Shown here in pieces: positions 8,107 through 15,435 of a stretch of 64,000 nucleotides of DNA; position 1 is the first letter of the stretch, and each line of letters opens with the position of its first letter. Location of the stretch: contig NZ_JADBEL010000013.1 of the NCBI RefSeq assembly GCF_014873855.1, positions 52,201 to 116,200 on the forward strand, read 5' to 3'. The DNA comes from Sporosarcina limicola. GTDB lineage: Bacteria > Bacillota > Bacilli > Bacillales_A > Planococcaceae. The position numbers and the translations under genes were made by a program. A model generated the notes under the pieces. That model was not told the DNA's origin. It searched no databases and saw only the letters and a program-made list of their open reading frames with translations.

Positions 8107-9043
8107 TCACCGTTGTGCATTGTACGTTCTGCATTTGTATTTCAATCCACGCACTCATGTAGAGTGCGACATACCGACTATAAAATGCAACGGATCAACT
8201 AAATCTATTTCAATCCACGCACTCATGTAGAGTGCGACACGACTCAATCTGACGAGTGGGAGTATGGAATTTAATTTCAATCCACGCACTCATGTAGAGT
8301 GCGACGTCTATTAGACTTATTAAAGAACATGAAGATAGAATATTTCAATCCACGCACTCATGTAGAGTGCGACCGGAGTTAAATACATTGAAGTATGTAA
8401 GGGAGAAACTTATTTCAATCCACGCACTCATGTAGAGTGCGACTCGTGAGATTTACGAGTGGGATATCGTCGATGTCATTTCAATCCACGCACTCATGTA
8501 GAGTGCGACTGGCTCGTTGAAAAGGCTGGATTATGGATTAGGAGATTTCAATCCACGCACTCATGTAGAGTGCGACGACGATAGTTTTAAGTTTGATGAG
8601 TTGATCATAACATTTCAATCCACGCACTCATGTAGAGTGCGACCATAAGCAAAGACCCTCGCGTCGAATCGGAGTTCAATTTCAATCCACGCACTCATGT
8701 AGAGTGCGACGAGCAACGAGTTAAAAGGTACGATTATCGCCGGAAAATTTCAATCCACGCACTCATGTAGAGTGCGACGGTTTAACGCCATGTATACTAG
8801 GCGCTCGAACTTAAATTTCAATCCACGCACTCATGTAGAGTGCGACTTTCATCCTCAACTTCTGCACGAGAGTCATAGAATTTCAATCCACGCACTCATG
8901 TAGAGTGCGACCGGCGTTGATGATCCTCTAAAGCTGAAATCCATATTTCAATCCACGCACTCATGTAGAGTGCGACATGCGCCCGCTTCCTCCTTGTAAT
9001 CGCCAATGACAATTTCAATCCACGCACTCATGTAGAGTGCGAC
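8074..9043 (-). CRISPR. CRISPR array, 14 repeats of 32 bp plus one degenerate end repeat
   Basis: Identical 32-bp repeats start at 8139, 8207, 8274, 8342, 8412, 8478, 8545, 8612, 8679, 8747, 8815, 8880, 8945 and 9012. A degenerate one occupies 8074-8105, keeping only the hairpin half. The 14 spacers are 33-38 bp. In crRNA orientation the repeat begins GTCGCACTCTACATGAG and ends GATTGAAAT, the sequence class seen with I-C and III systems in Bacillales. The degenerate end is on the left and the leader on the right, so transcription runs on the minus strand toward the cas genes. Confidence 0.97.
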
Positions 9044-9215
9044 AGCAAAAAAGAACAAATACTCCCCAGAAAAAGGTGTTTTATGTAATTAATATCTATT
9101 TTTCACCCATAAAATGAATATAAATACTTCACTGCATTAGTTTTAACTCCTAAAACCCTTATTTATTGGTGCGAATCCCCTAGAGAAAGTATGAGAGCTT
9201 CACACTCGCACTTAA
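9044..9215 (-). promoter_or_regulatory. Probable CRISPR leader
   Basis: A/T-rich sequence adjoining the leader-proximal repeat. It contains GTGCGA (9169-9174) and TCGCAC (9206-9211) as an inverted repeat around GAGAGCTTCACAC, a motif I associate with leaders of this repeat class. New spacers would be added at this end. No cas1/cas2 is visible in the window. Confidence 0.5.
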
Positions 9216-9509
9216 CTAATTCGCTACCACAGGACTCGGGACAGAGCGAATTTGCATGACAAATGAGAATTCAAAATCCAATACTTTAAAGGGTTTAAGT
9301 CCCACTAGATTATACCTGAATTATTCACGCATGTACGAGAAATCGTGAATTTAGCTAGAATTCATGATCACGTATTTTGATTTTGTAAATCTATCATCTT
9401 TTGTGGTCCCATAAATGCTTTTTTCATTTTGCAGCGTAGGATATCGCTATTTTGAGCAGACTTCTCCCTTGGTTACTATTCACCTTACATAAAATGTATA
9501 TCTTTGTAC
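9216..9509. other. Non-coding stretch between leader and IS relic
   Basis: No gene seen. It contains two imperfectly spaced inverted repeats: AATTCGCT (9218-9225) with AGCGAATT (9245-9252), and ATTCACG with CGTGAAT around 9325-9352. Neither is followed by a T run, so they do not look like terminators. Confidence 0.35.
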
Positions 9510-10376
9510 TTATTCTATTTTTAGTTGTTGGATTCGGGTGAGGATATTCCAATAGAATTTCTGATACACGAAACTGGATGACAATTTAAAATAAAGAGAC
9601 CGTCCAGACTTCACTAATTTGCTTGTAACTTTCACGATCCGTTCTCGAATGGTCTGAATCTGCATTTGTTTTTGTCCTTCTGGAAAGACTAGCGTACGCA
9701 ACCAATTGGTGAAATTATAAGCAAGTAGACTTAACGTCATCTTCGCCTCGTTCACTTGGAAAGAATGGCTTGTCATGTTATCTAACCCAAAACCGTTCTT
9801 TGATTCTTTTATGTAGTTCTCCATCGTCCCTCTTTTTGGTACGTACGCACAATGGCTTCAGGCGTGAATGACTCCGTTAAATGGGTCACAAAGAATGAAT
9901 GAGTAAAGAACAATTCACCTGCTGGACGAACAGATTGAATCACAACTTTTCTTGGTTCATCCCATTTTTTTGCTTGATACATCGCTTCCTCAAAATAGTA
10001 TTCAGTCTTTTCGCTATCAGTTGGTGCAGTGGAGGGACGGTATTCCTCCGCTAGTCGTTGTAAAACGGCATTTGATTTTAAGCGGATGACATAATAAAGT
10101 TAATCTTCAATCATTTGGGGGTCTTTATTCCCCAATGATTGTTAGTTTAACCATTCGGGCTTTTACGGGCAGTTAGACCCCTTCTTATTTTTCTTGTATC
10201 CTTGAAGACTTGAAGTGAGGGTCTTACTGCCCGTTAATGCGGGATAAACCGATTCCTTTTCGCAAAGTGTATACAATTCAGGGACTGCAAAACCACTGTC
10301 CCCGCGAATAAATGGCGTTGTCTCTGGAAAGTGCTCATTATAATGTTTGATCGTAACTACCTAGGTAGGTCTTACT
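9510..10376 (-). pseudogene. IS1380-family transposase relic, frameshifted and interrupted
   Basis: The C-terminal part (9510-9824) reads ENYIKESKNGFGLDNMTSHS and KLSSSFVYQKFYWNIL, typical of IS1380 transposases. At about 9826 one A is missing from an A run (TACCAAAAAGAGGG), which breaks the frame from the preceding PEAIVRTYQK. Further upstream YVIRLKSNAVLQRLAEEY and TPFIRGDSGFAVPELYTLC are recognisable but separated by an inserted 145-bp hairpin element. The N-terminal third is missing, cut off where the IS66/rep relic begins near 10379. Confidence 0.85.
10094..10248 (+). mobile_element. 145-bp hairpin element inserted in the IS1380 relic, flanked by ATAAA
   Basis: Insert 10099-10243, flanked by ATAAA at 10094-10098 and 10244-10248. 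Removing the insert and one ATAAA restores GTT TAT TAT GTC ATC (VYYVI) of the transposase, so the uninterrupted site can be read directly. The element has no ORF. It starts with a hairpin, CAATCATTTGGGG (10108-10120) with CCCCAATGATTG (10130-10141). A second long stem pairs CGGGCAG and GACCC near 10166-10180 with GGGTC and CTGCCCG near 10219-10233, across a symmetric TTA/TTA internal loop. A relative lies at 59961-60149. I do not recognise a named family; it is non-autonomous. Confidence 0.75.
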
Positions 10377-10378
10377 TA

Positions 10379-10885
10379 TCAGAAGGTAAACTTCCCACAT
10401 TGGACTGCAATTAGGGAAGAAAGTACCCCACGATTCTGCTTTCGAACAGTAGAGACGAAACCACGGATTCGGGCGAATTTTTCTGCGCCTTTGACTGTTC
10501 GAAAGGATCCTGATACTTTCTGTTTCACCTTCATCATTCGGACATCTCGTTCGGCCAAACTGTTATCAAAAGGGACACGGTCATCTCGAATAAACCGCAG
10601 AATGGCGGTTTTGTGATTTTGAAAACGCTCTCCCAGATTAGCGGCTTTACTCTTTTTCTTTCGCCCACGTTTGAGCGGGGCATCAGGGGCCGGGGCTGTA
10701 AACCATTCCATTTCACCCAGACCCAAAATGGCGTCGTACTCGGCTTCCCATTCAGAGATTTCCAATTCATCCACCGGGATCCCTGATTTCCTCGCTTTTT
10801 TCGTTTGGCTCCAGGTTTCCAGCAGAAACTTCTGCATATCGGCAGCCCATCGGTGCTTGTCATGGTCCATAATCCCCTGACACTC
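10379..10885 (-). mobile_element. IS66-family transposase C-terminal fragment
   Basis: Reads QGIMDHDKHRWAADMQKFLL, then KRGRKKKSKAANLGERFQNH and FDNSLAERDVRMMKVKQKVS, the C-terminal half of IS66 transposases including the NxxAERD region. It is fused in frame, at about residue 63, to the plasmid rep fragment upstream, giving a 232-residue chimeric ORF (10379-11077) with no plausible function. No IS66 ends were recognised. Confidence 0.8.
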
Positions 10886-11478
10886 TCCACATAGCAGCAC
10901 ATGCATATGTTGGTTGTATGAACCATCCTTTTCGTTGACTGTGACCTCAGTTGATCTCATGAATCCGACCATATTTTTCGACACTTTTTTATACATCATT
11001 AACCGCCGAAAACCTTCAGCCATCGCCTTCAAAGATTCGTCCAAATGCTCCCCGTCAATTGCGTTGCGAACCGTCAAAGTTAGGAACAGCCAACGGGCTT
11101 TCGGGCTTTCGGTTTTTCCCGAATCACTCGCTCAACTATAATTCTAGTTTGTGCGCTTCGCTTCATAGATTTCCTCCAGTTGTACATTGGGCAAAGTGGC
11201 GACATACAGAACCAAGCCCGTGCCAATTTTAGACGTCCTTCTTCGTTCTTTTTGAACTCCAGAATGTCACCACAATTTGCAACCCTTTCAGCCTTTTTAA
11301 AGTTTAGTAGTTCAAGTAATTCATAATAACCAACGTTTGATATTTTCTTCTCACGCCAAGGCATTTCTTTTCCGTTCGCTTTTTTGTCACTCAAAGGTGT
11401 TGCCTTTTCCCCCAAATTAGTGCTATTCTTTGTCTGCATAAATAAGCTCCTGTCCTTGCCGATGGGATGCATATACAA
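10886..11478 (-). pseudogene. rep: Rolling-circle plasmid replication initiator (Rep_1/pC194 type) relic
   Basis: The N-terminal part (11080-11478) reads WREKKISNVGYYELLELLNF, ERVANCGDILEFKKNEEGRL and LARAWFCMSPLCPMYNWRKS, as in pUB110/pC194-type Rep proteins. In the last stretch a conserved cysteine is replaced by tyrosine. A direct duplication of GAAAGCCC near 11096-11111 (8 bp) shifts the frame. The downstream frame resumes with LTVRNAIDGEHLD and the HUH-like HMHVLLC at about residue 60. The gene is then cut by the IS66 fragment, which removes the catalytic tyrosine region. The rep is dead and marks an integrated rolling-circle plasmid. Confidence 0.85.
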
Positions 11479-11672
11479 CGTGCCTTATCCTTTACCGATA
11501 AGCGCATATAAAAAAGTCTCCGATAGGCTTAATTTTGTTACTAGACATTTCAAAATTACCACGGGGCTTTTTTTTGCAATGACACATTTCGTTTTAACCC
11601 CCAAAAACCATCACAACCCCTTTCATATCAAGGTTCCTGCTGATTTCCTCAAAATGATGTTAATTGTAGTAG

Positions 11673-11693
11673 TATCGAGATAAGAAAGAACAA
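11673..11693 (-). other. Probable double-strand origin (nick site) of the plasmid relic
   Basis: On the minus strand the sequence is TTCTTTCTTATCTCGATA. It differs by one base from the pC194/pUB110 nick region TTCTTTCTTATCTTGATA as I remember it. It lies about 195 bp upstream of the rep relic on the same strand, where this plasmid class keeps its origin. Confidence 0.7.
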
Positions 11694-11707
11694 AACCAAA
11701 CAAAAAT

Positions 11708-11737
11708 AAAAAAAGAGCCTTTGAGGGCTCTTTTTTT
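11708..11737. terminator. Bidirectional intrinsic terminator
   Basis: AAAAAAAGAGCC (11708-11719), a short loop, then GGCTCTTTTTTT (11726-11737): a 12-bp stem with A and T runs on both sides. Confidence 0.75.
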
Positions 11738-11850
11738 ATCTGCTCAATTCATTGTCTCGCTCACGTCTGACCTCTTTTTTTGTGAATCTTTTCAAATTCA
11801 CTTATTCTTGGATTCAGCAGGCCCTTCTCACGCGCCTGTGAAGTTCCCCC

Positions 11851-12006
11851 TTAACTTTTTATCCGCAAAATCCCCAAAGACGCTCCTGCCGCCCCCACAC
11901 TCTTTGTGTGTTCCTTAACAAATTCTTTTACACCTTTGATAAGTCGCCTTAATTTCAAGCATTAAATCAGCCACACGAACCTTTAAATCACTTTCTTCTG
12001 TTTATC
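11851..12006 (-). pseudogene. Possible fragment of a plasmid mobilisation (Mob/Pre) protein
   Basis: Minus-strand frames read EESDLKVRVADLMLEIKATY and, after a one-base shift, GVKEFVKEHTKSVGAAGASL before a stop. This charged helical composition resembles the C-terminal tail of Mob/Pre proteins of rolling-circle plasmids and fits the neighbouring rep and origin relics. The rest of 11740-12085 shows no gene. Confidence 0.3.
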
Positions 12007-12085
12007 ACCCTAAATCTTTTCTTGCAAATAATCATTGAAGGCTTTTTCTAGATTCATATCGAATGATTCGTAAGAGGTGATTGAT

Positions 12086-12556
12086 ATGGAAAACGATACA
12101 AAGACCTGCTCCAGCAAACACGTTGCAAAGCGACTTTCAATTCAGCCAGTCAACGTCAGAAAATACTCGCAAATGCTTGAAAAACAAGGATATTCGTTTA
12201 TTAAAGATGAAAAAGGTTGGGGGCAATATAGCGAAGTAGATATTGGTTTCCTAGAATATCTACGCGACATGAAAAAAATGGGGAAACCCCTGGATGAATT
12301 AGCCAATCATATAGCGGTCTTATATCGTGCGAATTTGTCCATAGCGCAACCCGCTATTCCGCTACAAGACAAAGACGTTTTATTGGAGTTTATCAAAACA
12401 CAACATGAATTCAATCAAAAAGTGTTAGAACAACTTGAAACACATGAAAAGCGACAGATCCAAAAAGACCAAAATTTATTAATAGCCATCCGAGAAACCC
12501 AGGAAGTAAAAAAACAAATTGCAGCCACTCAACAAAAAAGATGGTGCATGTTTTAA
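12086..12556 (+). CDS. MerR-like DNA-binding protein, DUF3967 type, plasmid-derived
   Basis: A protein of 156 residues. The N-terminal third is a MerR-type helix-turn-helix (SKHVAKRLSIQPVNVRKYSQ, then QYSEVDIGFLEYLRDMKKMG). The C-terminal half is a coiled coil ending ETQEVKKQIAATQQKRWCMF, close to the KKxWxxF-type end I associate with DUF3967 proteins of Bacillus plasmids. ATG 12086 is chosen because TAAGAGGTG lies 7 nt upstream; a GTG at 12077 overlaps that site. It is probably a cargo or copy-control gene of the integrated plasmid. Confidence 0.65.
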   Translation: MENDTKTCSSKHVAKRLSIQPVNVRKYSQMLEKQGYSFIKDEKGWGQYSEVDIGFLEYLRDMKKMGKPLDELANHIAVLYRANLSIAQPAIPLQDKDVLLEFIKTQHEFNQKVLEQLETHEKRQIQKDQNLLIAIRETQEVKKQIAATQQKRWCMF

Positions 12557-12916
12557 AAATAAGACCTTGCCCCTTTTGAAAAGGTGCAACCCCCAAACCC
12601 CCTCGCCGGGTGGCAGGTTCTCACAGGGGTGAGAACCATAGACAGGGTGGATAATCACCTTACGCATCAACTCCTTAAATTCCTTCCGCTTTGCTTCAGT
12701 CAGACATTTACCGTTGACACTTCCCGTTTTTTTCTCCCTCTAACCAAAAAAAGAGCCATCGCAGCCACTTTCATTAATCCTAACAATAAAAATATAAATC
12801 CATACTTTCGCATTAAACATCAAAATGTCAAATAATTAAAGTTAAAGTTGGTTATTTCCATTTTTCCACGCTAACATAGTAGTTATATTACAAGTAAAAA
12901 AAAGGGAGGAAGAGAA
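12557..12916. other. Plasmid-relic intergenic region with a 9-bp hairpin
   Basis: Contains the perfect inverted repeat GGTTCTCAC (12616-12624), AGGG, GTGAGAACC (12629-12637). A minus-strand open stretch reads KCLTEAKRKEFKELMRKVII without an obvious start. No convincing gene; the hairpin could be a remnant of a plasmid origin. Upstream of 12917 an AT-rich stretch with TATATT may serve as the promoter of the next gene. Confidence 0.35.
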
Positions 12917-13378
12917 ATGTTAAGAAAATCATTAAGTGTATTTTTATCAGGTGCTTTACTACTTACTTACACACCGATTAGTGCACTAGCGGCAGAAAAA
13001 GAGGATATTGACTTTATACAATCGGAACTAGAGATTGTTATTGATGAAGATTTAGAAGTAAATCCTCAGGCCGCTATTGGTACTTTGTTTTTAGTCCCAG
13101 GTGTAGGACCAGCTGTTGTGATTGGTGTAGGACTCTTTGCAGTAGGTTACACCAGTTATCAAGTAGGGACTTGGATTGGAGATTGTATAAATTCGTTCAT
13201 TGAACACGAGTCAGCAGATAAATATATCTCTAAAAATAGAAAAGCAGGTATTCGAGCTAAATTTCCGGGTCAGTATTTAGAGAAAACCCTTAATGAAATT
13301 GAAAAGGATGCTAAGGCAGGTAATTCAGATGCAAAGACAGCAAAGAAACTGCTAACAGATGGCCGTTGGAAAAAATAA
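12917..13378 (+). CDS. Small secreted protein with toxin-like C terminus
   Basis: A protein of 153 residues. Residues 1-26 are a classical signal peptide (LRKS, hydrophobic core, ISALAA cleavage site). An acidic stretch (27-52) follows, then a glycine-rich hydrophobic segment (about 55-85, GTLFLVPGVGPAVVIGVGLF). The basic tail AKFPGQYLEKTLNEIEKDAK...KKLLTDGRWKK resembles the ends of many polymorphic-toxin domains. GGGAGGAAGAGAA precedes ATG. The DUF4288-like gene 24 bp downstream would be the immunity partner. The toxin reading is inference; it could be a plain secreted protein. Confidence 0.55.
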   Translation: MLRKSLSVFLSGALLLTYTPISALAAEKEDIDFIQSELEIVIDEDLEVNPQAAIGTLFLVPGVGPAVVIGVGLFAVGYTSYQVGTWIGDCINSFIEHESADKYISKNRKAGIRAKFPGQYLEKTLNEIEKDAKAGNSDAKTAKKLLTDGRWKK

Positions 13379-13402
13379 TTAAATCGTTTGGGGTGATAAG
13401 TT

Positions 13403-13738
13403 ATGCCTATATATTCAGTTAAAGTATTATTAGAATCTATTGTAATGCCAAACACTTATCCAACTGAAATATTATTTGAAGAAACCATAAGATTGGTAGA
13501 GGTTACAGAGCAAGATGAATTAGATTCAAAAGTACGTAATTATTTTGTCAATAATACTTACGAAAATGCAGAGGGCGGACAAGTTACATGGAGTCTGATG
13601 AAAATTTTGGATACATTCGAGGTCATGGATGAATTCAAAGGGGATATTAATTTCAAAGAGGTTTACAGTCGTTATTTACATTTTGATAAGCCGATTACTG
13701 CAAATGAAGTCATAAAATTGTATTCCCTTGACAAATAA
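13403..13738 (+). CDS. DUF4288-like protein, candidate immunity protein
   Basis: A protein of 111 residues, no signal peptide. The pattern YSVKVLLESIV, LFEETIRLVEVTEQDELDSK, YENAEGGQVTWSLMKILDTF and EVYSRYLHF matches my memory of DUF4288, often found beside polymorphic toxins. It follows the secreted protein by 24 bp with its own GGGGTGATAAGTT site and is closed by a strong terminator, so the two form a two-gene unit. Confidence 0.6.
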   Translation: MPIYSVKVLLESIVMPNTYPTEILFEETIRLVEVTEQDELDSKVRNYFVNNTYENAEGGQVTWSLMKILDTFEVMDEFKGDINFKEVYSRYLHFDKPITANEVIKLYSLDK

Positions 13739-13772
13739 GAATTGTTTTTCTGCTATGGAATAAAGTAAAAAG

Positions 13773-13806
13773 GATGGTTCCTCTCAACATAGGAACCATC
13801 TTTTTT
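13773..13806 (+). terminator. Intrinsic terminator of the toxin/immunity pair
   Basis: GATGGTTCCT (13773-13782), 8-nt loop, AGGAACCATC (13791-13800), TTTTTT. Confidence 0.85.
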
Positions 13807-14024
13807 ACTTCGTAGTTACCAAGTTACCTAAACTCAAATATTTAAAGTAACCAATTAAAAAAATTAAACACAAACGGACTTTTCTGTTTTTTTGTTTTTT
13901 TCAAAAGAAAAACGAAATTCCGAATTCTGTTTTTCTTTGATTAAGATTTCACTAAAAAACGAGAAACGTAAATTCCGAATTAACTTGATTCTGTAATTCA
14001 ATTAATCCAGTAACTCTTTTAATA

Positions 14025-14078
14025 AAAAACACAAAAATACGGGAACCACCGTACCTCAAAAAAACAGCCGGTTCCCGT
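14025..14078 (-). terminator. Intrinsic terminator of the small gene at 14104
   Basis: On the minus strand ACGGGAACC (14078-14070) pairs with GGTTCCCGT (14047-14039) across a 22-nt loop, followed by ATTTTTGTGTTTTTT. The region 13810-14024 between the two terminators is very AT-rich and holds no gene. Confidence 0.55.
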
Positions 14079-14103
14079 AGGTATATATAGTTACTTAGTA
14101 ACT

Positions 14104-14340
14104 TTAAAACGCGCCACGGTCGCGAACCGCGTCTATCCACGCAGGTATGCGTGCATAATCATTAGTTTTAATCACTTCCGGTATCTCTTTTTTATGGATT
14201 GACCAAAATCTCAACACGCAGAAAGCAGCTTGCAATTGCCCTAATCCACATATTCTTTGTGTTTTTTTATTTGAAAATTCTTTTTCGCCAACATACACAT
14301 ACGTTTTCCCCTTTGTTTTAACAAAATCCAAGTAAGCCAT
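14104..14340 (-). CDS. Small hypothetical protein
   Basis: A protein of 78 residues: MAYLDFVKTKGKTYVYVGEK, ICGLGQLQAAFCVLRFWSIH, ending in a basic RIPAWIDAVRDRGAF. A strong site, AAGGAGGAG, lies 4-5 nt before the ATG, and the gene has its own terminator, so it is probably real. The KTKGKTYVY opening resembles small plasmid or transposon proteins, but I do not recognise it. It is the last gene of the accessory region. Confidence 0.55.
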   Translation of the reverse strand: MAYLDFVKTKGKTYVYVGEKEFSNKKTQRICGLGQLQAAFCVLRFWSIHKKEIPEVIKTNDYARIPAWIDAVRDRGAF

Positions 14341-14448
14341 TTTTCTCCTCCTTAAAAAGAACAATTGTTCGTACGTATGTAAATGAGCGCCTAAGCGATA
14401 TCGTAAAAAAGGTAGGGAAATCAGTTTTGACATTGACCGCCAAAAAGT

Positions 14449-14504
14449 AACTATAAGCTACTCTTCTATCCGGAATCCTTCGGGATAAAGAGTAGCTTAT
14501 AGTT
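14449..14504. repeat. 17-bp perfect palindrome
   Basis: AACTATAAGCTACTCTT (14449-14465) and its exact complement (14488-14504), with an inner stem in the 22-nt loop (ATCC/GGAT). No T run follows on either strand. It lies between two divergent genes, at the edge of the accessory region. Confidence 0.7.
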
Positions 14505-14585
14505 TAGTCCGTTCAATCAAATGGTTTTGAAAGGTTCTATGTCTGTTATACTCGACATAAGACAGTACAGAGGGAGGTTGATTAG

Positions 14586-15038
14586 ATGGCGACAGTTCTT
14601 GTGGATGCGGATGGCTGTCCAGTTGTGGATGAAAGTATTCGCATAGCGAGGCAGTTCGGTTTTCCATGCATTCTCATTTGTGATACAGCGCATGAAATGC
14701 ATCGAGACGGTGCGGATACAATCATCGTTTCAAAGGGAGCGGATGCCGTCGATTTCGTCCTTGTCAACCGTGTGCAGAAAAATGATATCGTTGTTACGCA
14801 AGATTATGGGTTGGCTGCGATGGTGCTTGCGAAACAGGGGCATCCAATCGATCAGAATGGAAGACGCTATACCGAAGAGAATATAGATCAGCTACTCTAT
14901 GCCCGCCATACTGCGCAAAAAGTGAGGATGGCAGGTGGAAGATTACGTGGCCCGAAAAAAAGATCCAAGGAAAATGATTTGAAATTTGAAGTAAGCATGA
15001 AAGCTTTATGTGAAAAGGTTTTGGGTATGAATAGCTGA
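14586..15038 (+). CDS. yqxD: UPF0178 (YaiI/YqxD) family protein
   Basis: A protein of 150 residues, full length for the family. Marks: VLVDADGCPVVDESIRIARQ at the N terminus (acidic PIN-like pocket), HEMHRDGADTIIVSKGADAVDF, DIVVTQDYGLAAMVLAKQG and the C-terminal RGPKKRSKENDLKFE. The fold resembles NYN/PIN nucleases but the activity is not established. Site GAGGGAGG precedes the ATG. It starts the conserved chromosomal part right of the mobile region. Confidence 0.9.
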   Translation: MATVLVDADGCPVVDESIRIARQFGFPCILICDTAHEMHRDGADTIIVSKGADAVDFVLVNRVQKNDIVVTQDYGLAAMVLAKQGHPIDQNGRRYTEENIDQLLYARHTAQKVRMAGGRLRGPKKRSKENDLKFEVSMKALCEKVLGMNS

Positions 15039-15050
15039 ATGAAGTTAAAA

Positions 15051-15084
15051 GAAAGCCCGCCGATGATTGGCGGGCTTTCATATT
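15051..15084. terminator. Intrinsic terminator between convergent genes
   Basis: GAAAGCCCGCC (15051-15061), 7-nt loop, GGCGGGCTTTC (15069-15079), then ATATTTT. It serves the gene at 14586 and possibly the cupin gene on the other strand. Confidence 0.8.
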
Positions 15085-15120
15085 TTAAACTGTTTCATCA
15101 TATAATCAACTGTTAACTGT

Positions 15121-15420
15121 TCACGGTTTGATTTGTATCACAAGGATGTCCGCGTCCTCAACTGCACGCAGGCTATGTTTTTCCAACGGCGCGATGTGCA
15201 AGACGTTTTCCGGTGTTACGAGCACTTCATTACCTTCAACTGTGAAGATGACTGATCCTTTTCTAACAGCGATGACCACGTCCATACTTGAATCATGCTC
15301 AGCGATTTCTTCGTTTTCTTTAAGCTGGATATTAACAATTGTACTATTTTCCAACGTCACTACTTTTGCAACATGTTTCTTTTTTTCATCAAGTTTCCAT
15401 GGGTTTAGGTTGAGGTTCAT
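15121..15420 (-). CDS. Small cupin-domain protein
   Basis: A protein of 99 residues. Cupin pattern: LKENEEIAEHDSSMDVVIAV, GSVIFTVEGNEVLVTPENVL, IAPLEKHSLRAVEDADILVI. One histidine of the usual HxH is kept (AEHDSS), so metal binding is uncertain. The second ATG (15420) fits AAGGAG at 8 nt; the first ATG is only 2 nt from it. It lies 15 bp downstream of the luciferase-like gene, so the two are likely one transcript. Confidence 0.7.
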   Translation of the reverse strand: MNLNLNPWKLDEKKKHVAKVVTLENSTIVNIQLKENEEIAEHDSSMDVVIAVRKGSVIFTVEGNEVLVTPENVLHIAPLEKHSLRAVEDADILVIQIKP

Positions 15421-15435
15421 TGTCATTTCTCCTTG

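Noticed and set aside
9044..9509. Possible cas1/cas2 or second cas gene right of the array
   Set aside because: No open frame with Cas features; the sequence looks like leader and non-coding DNA.
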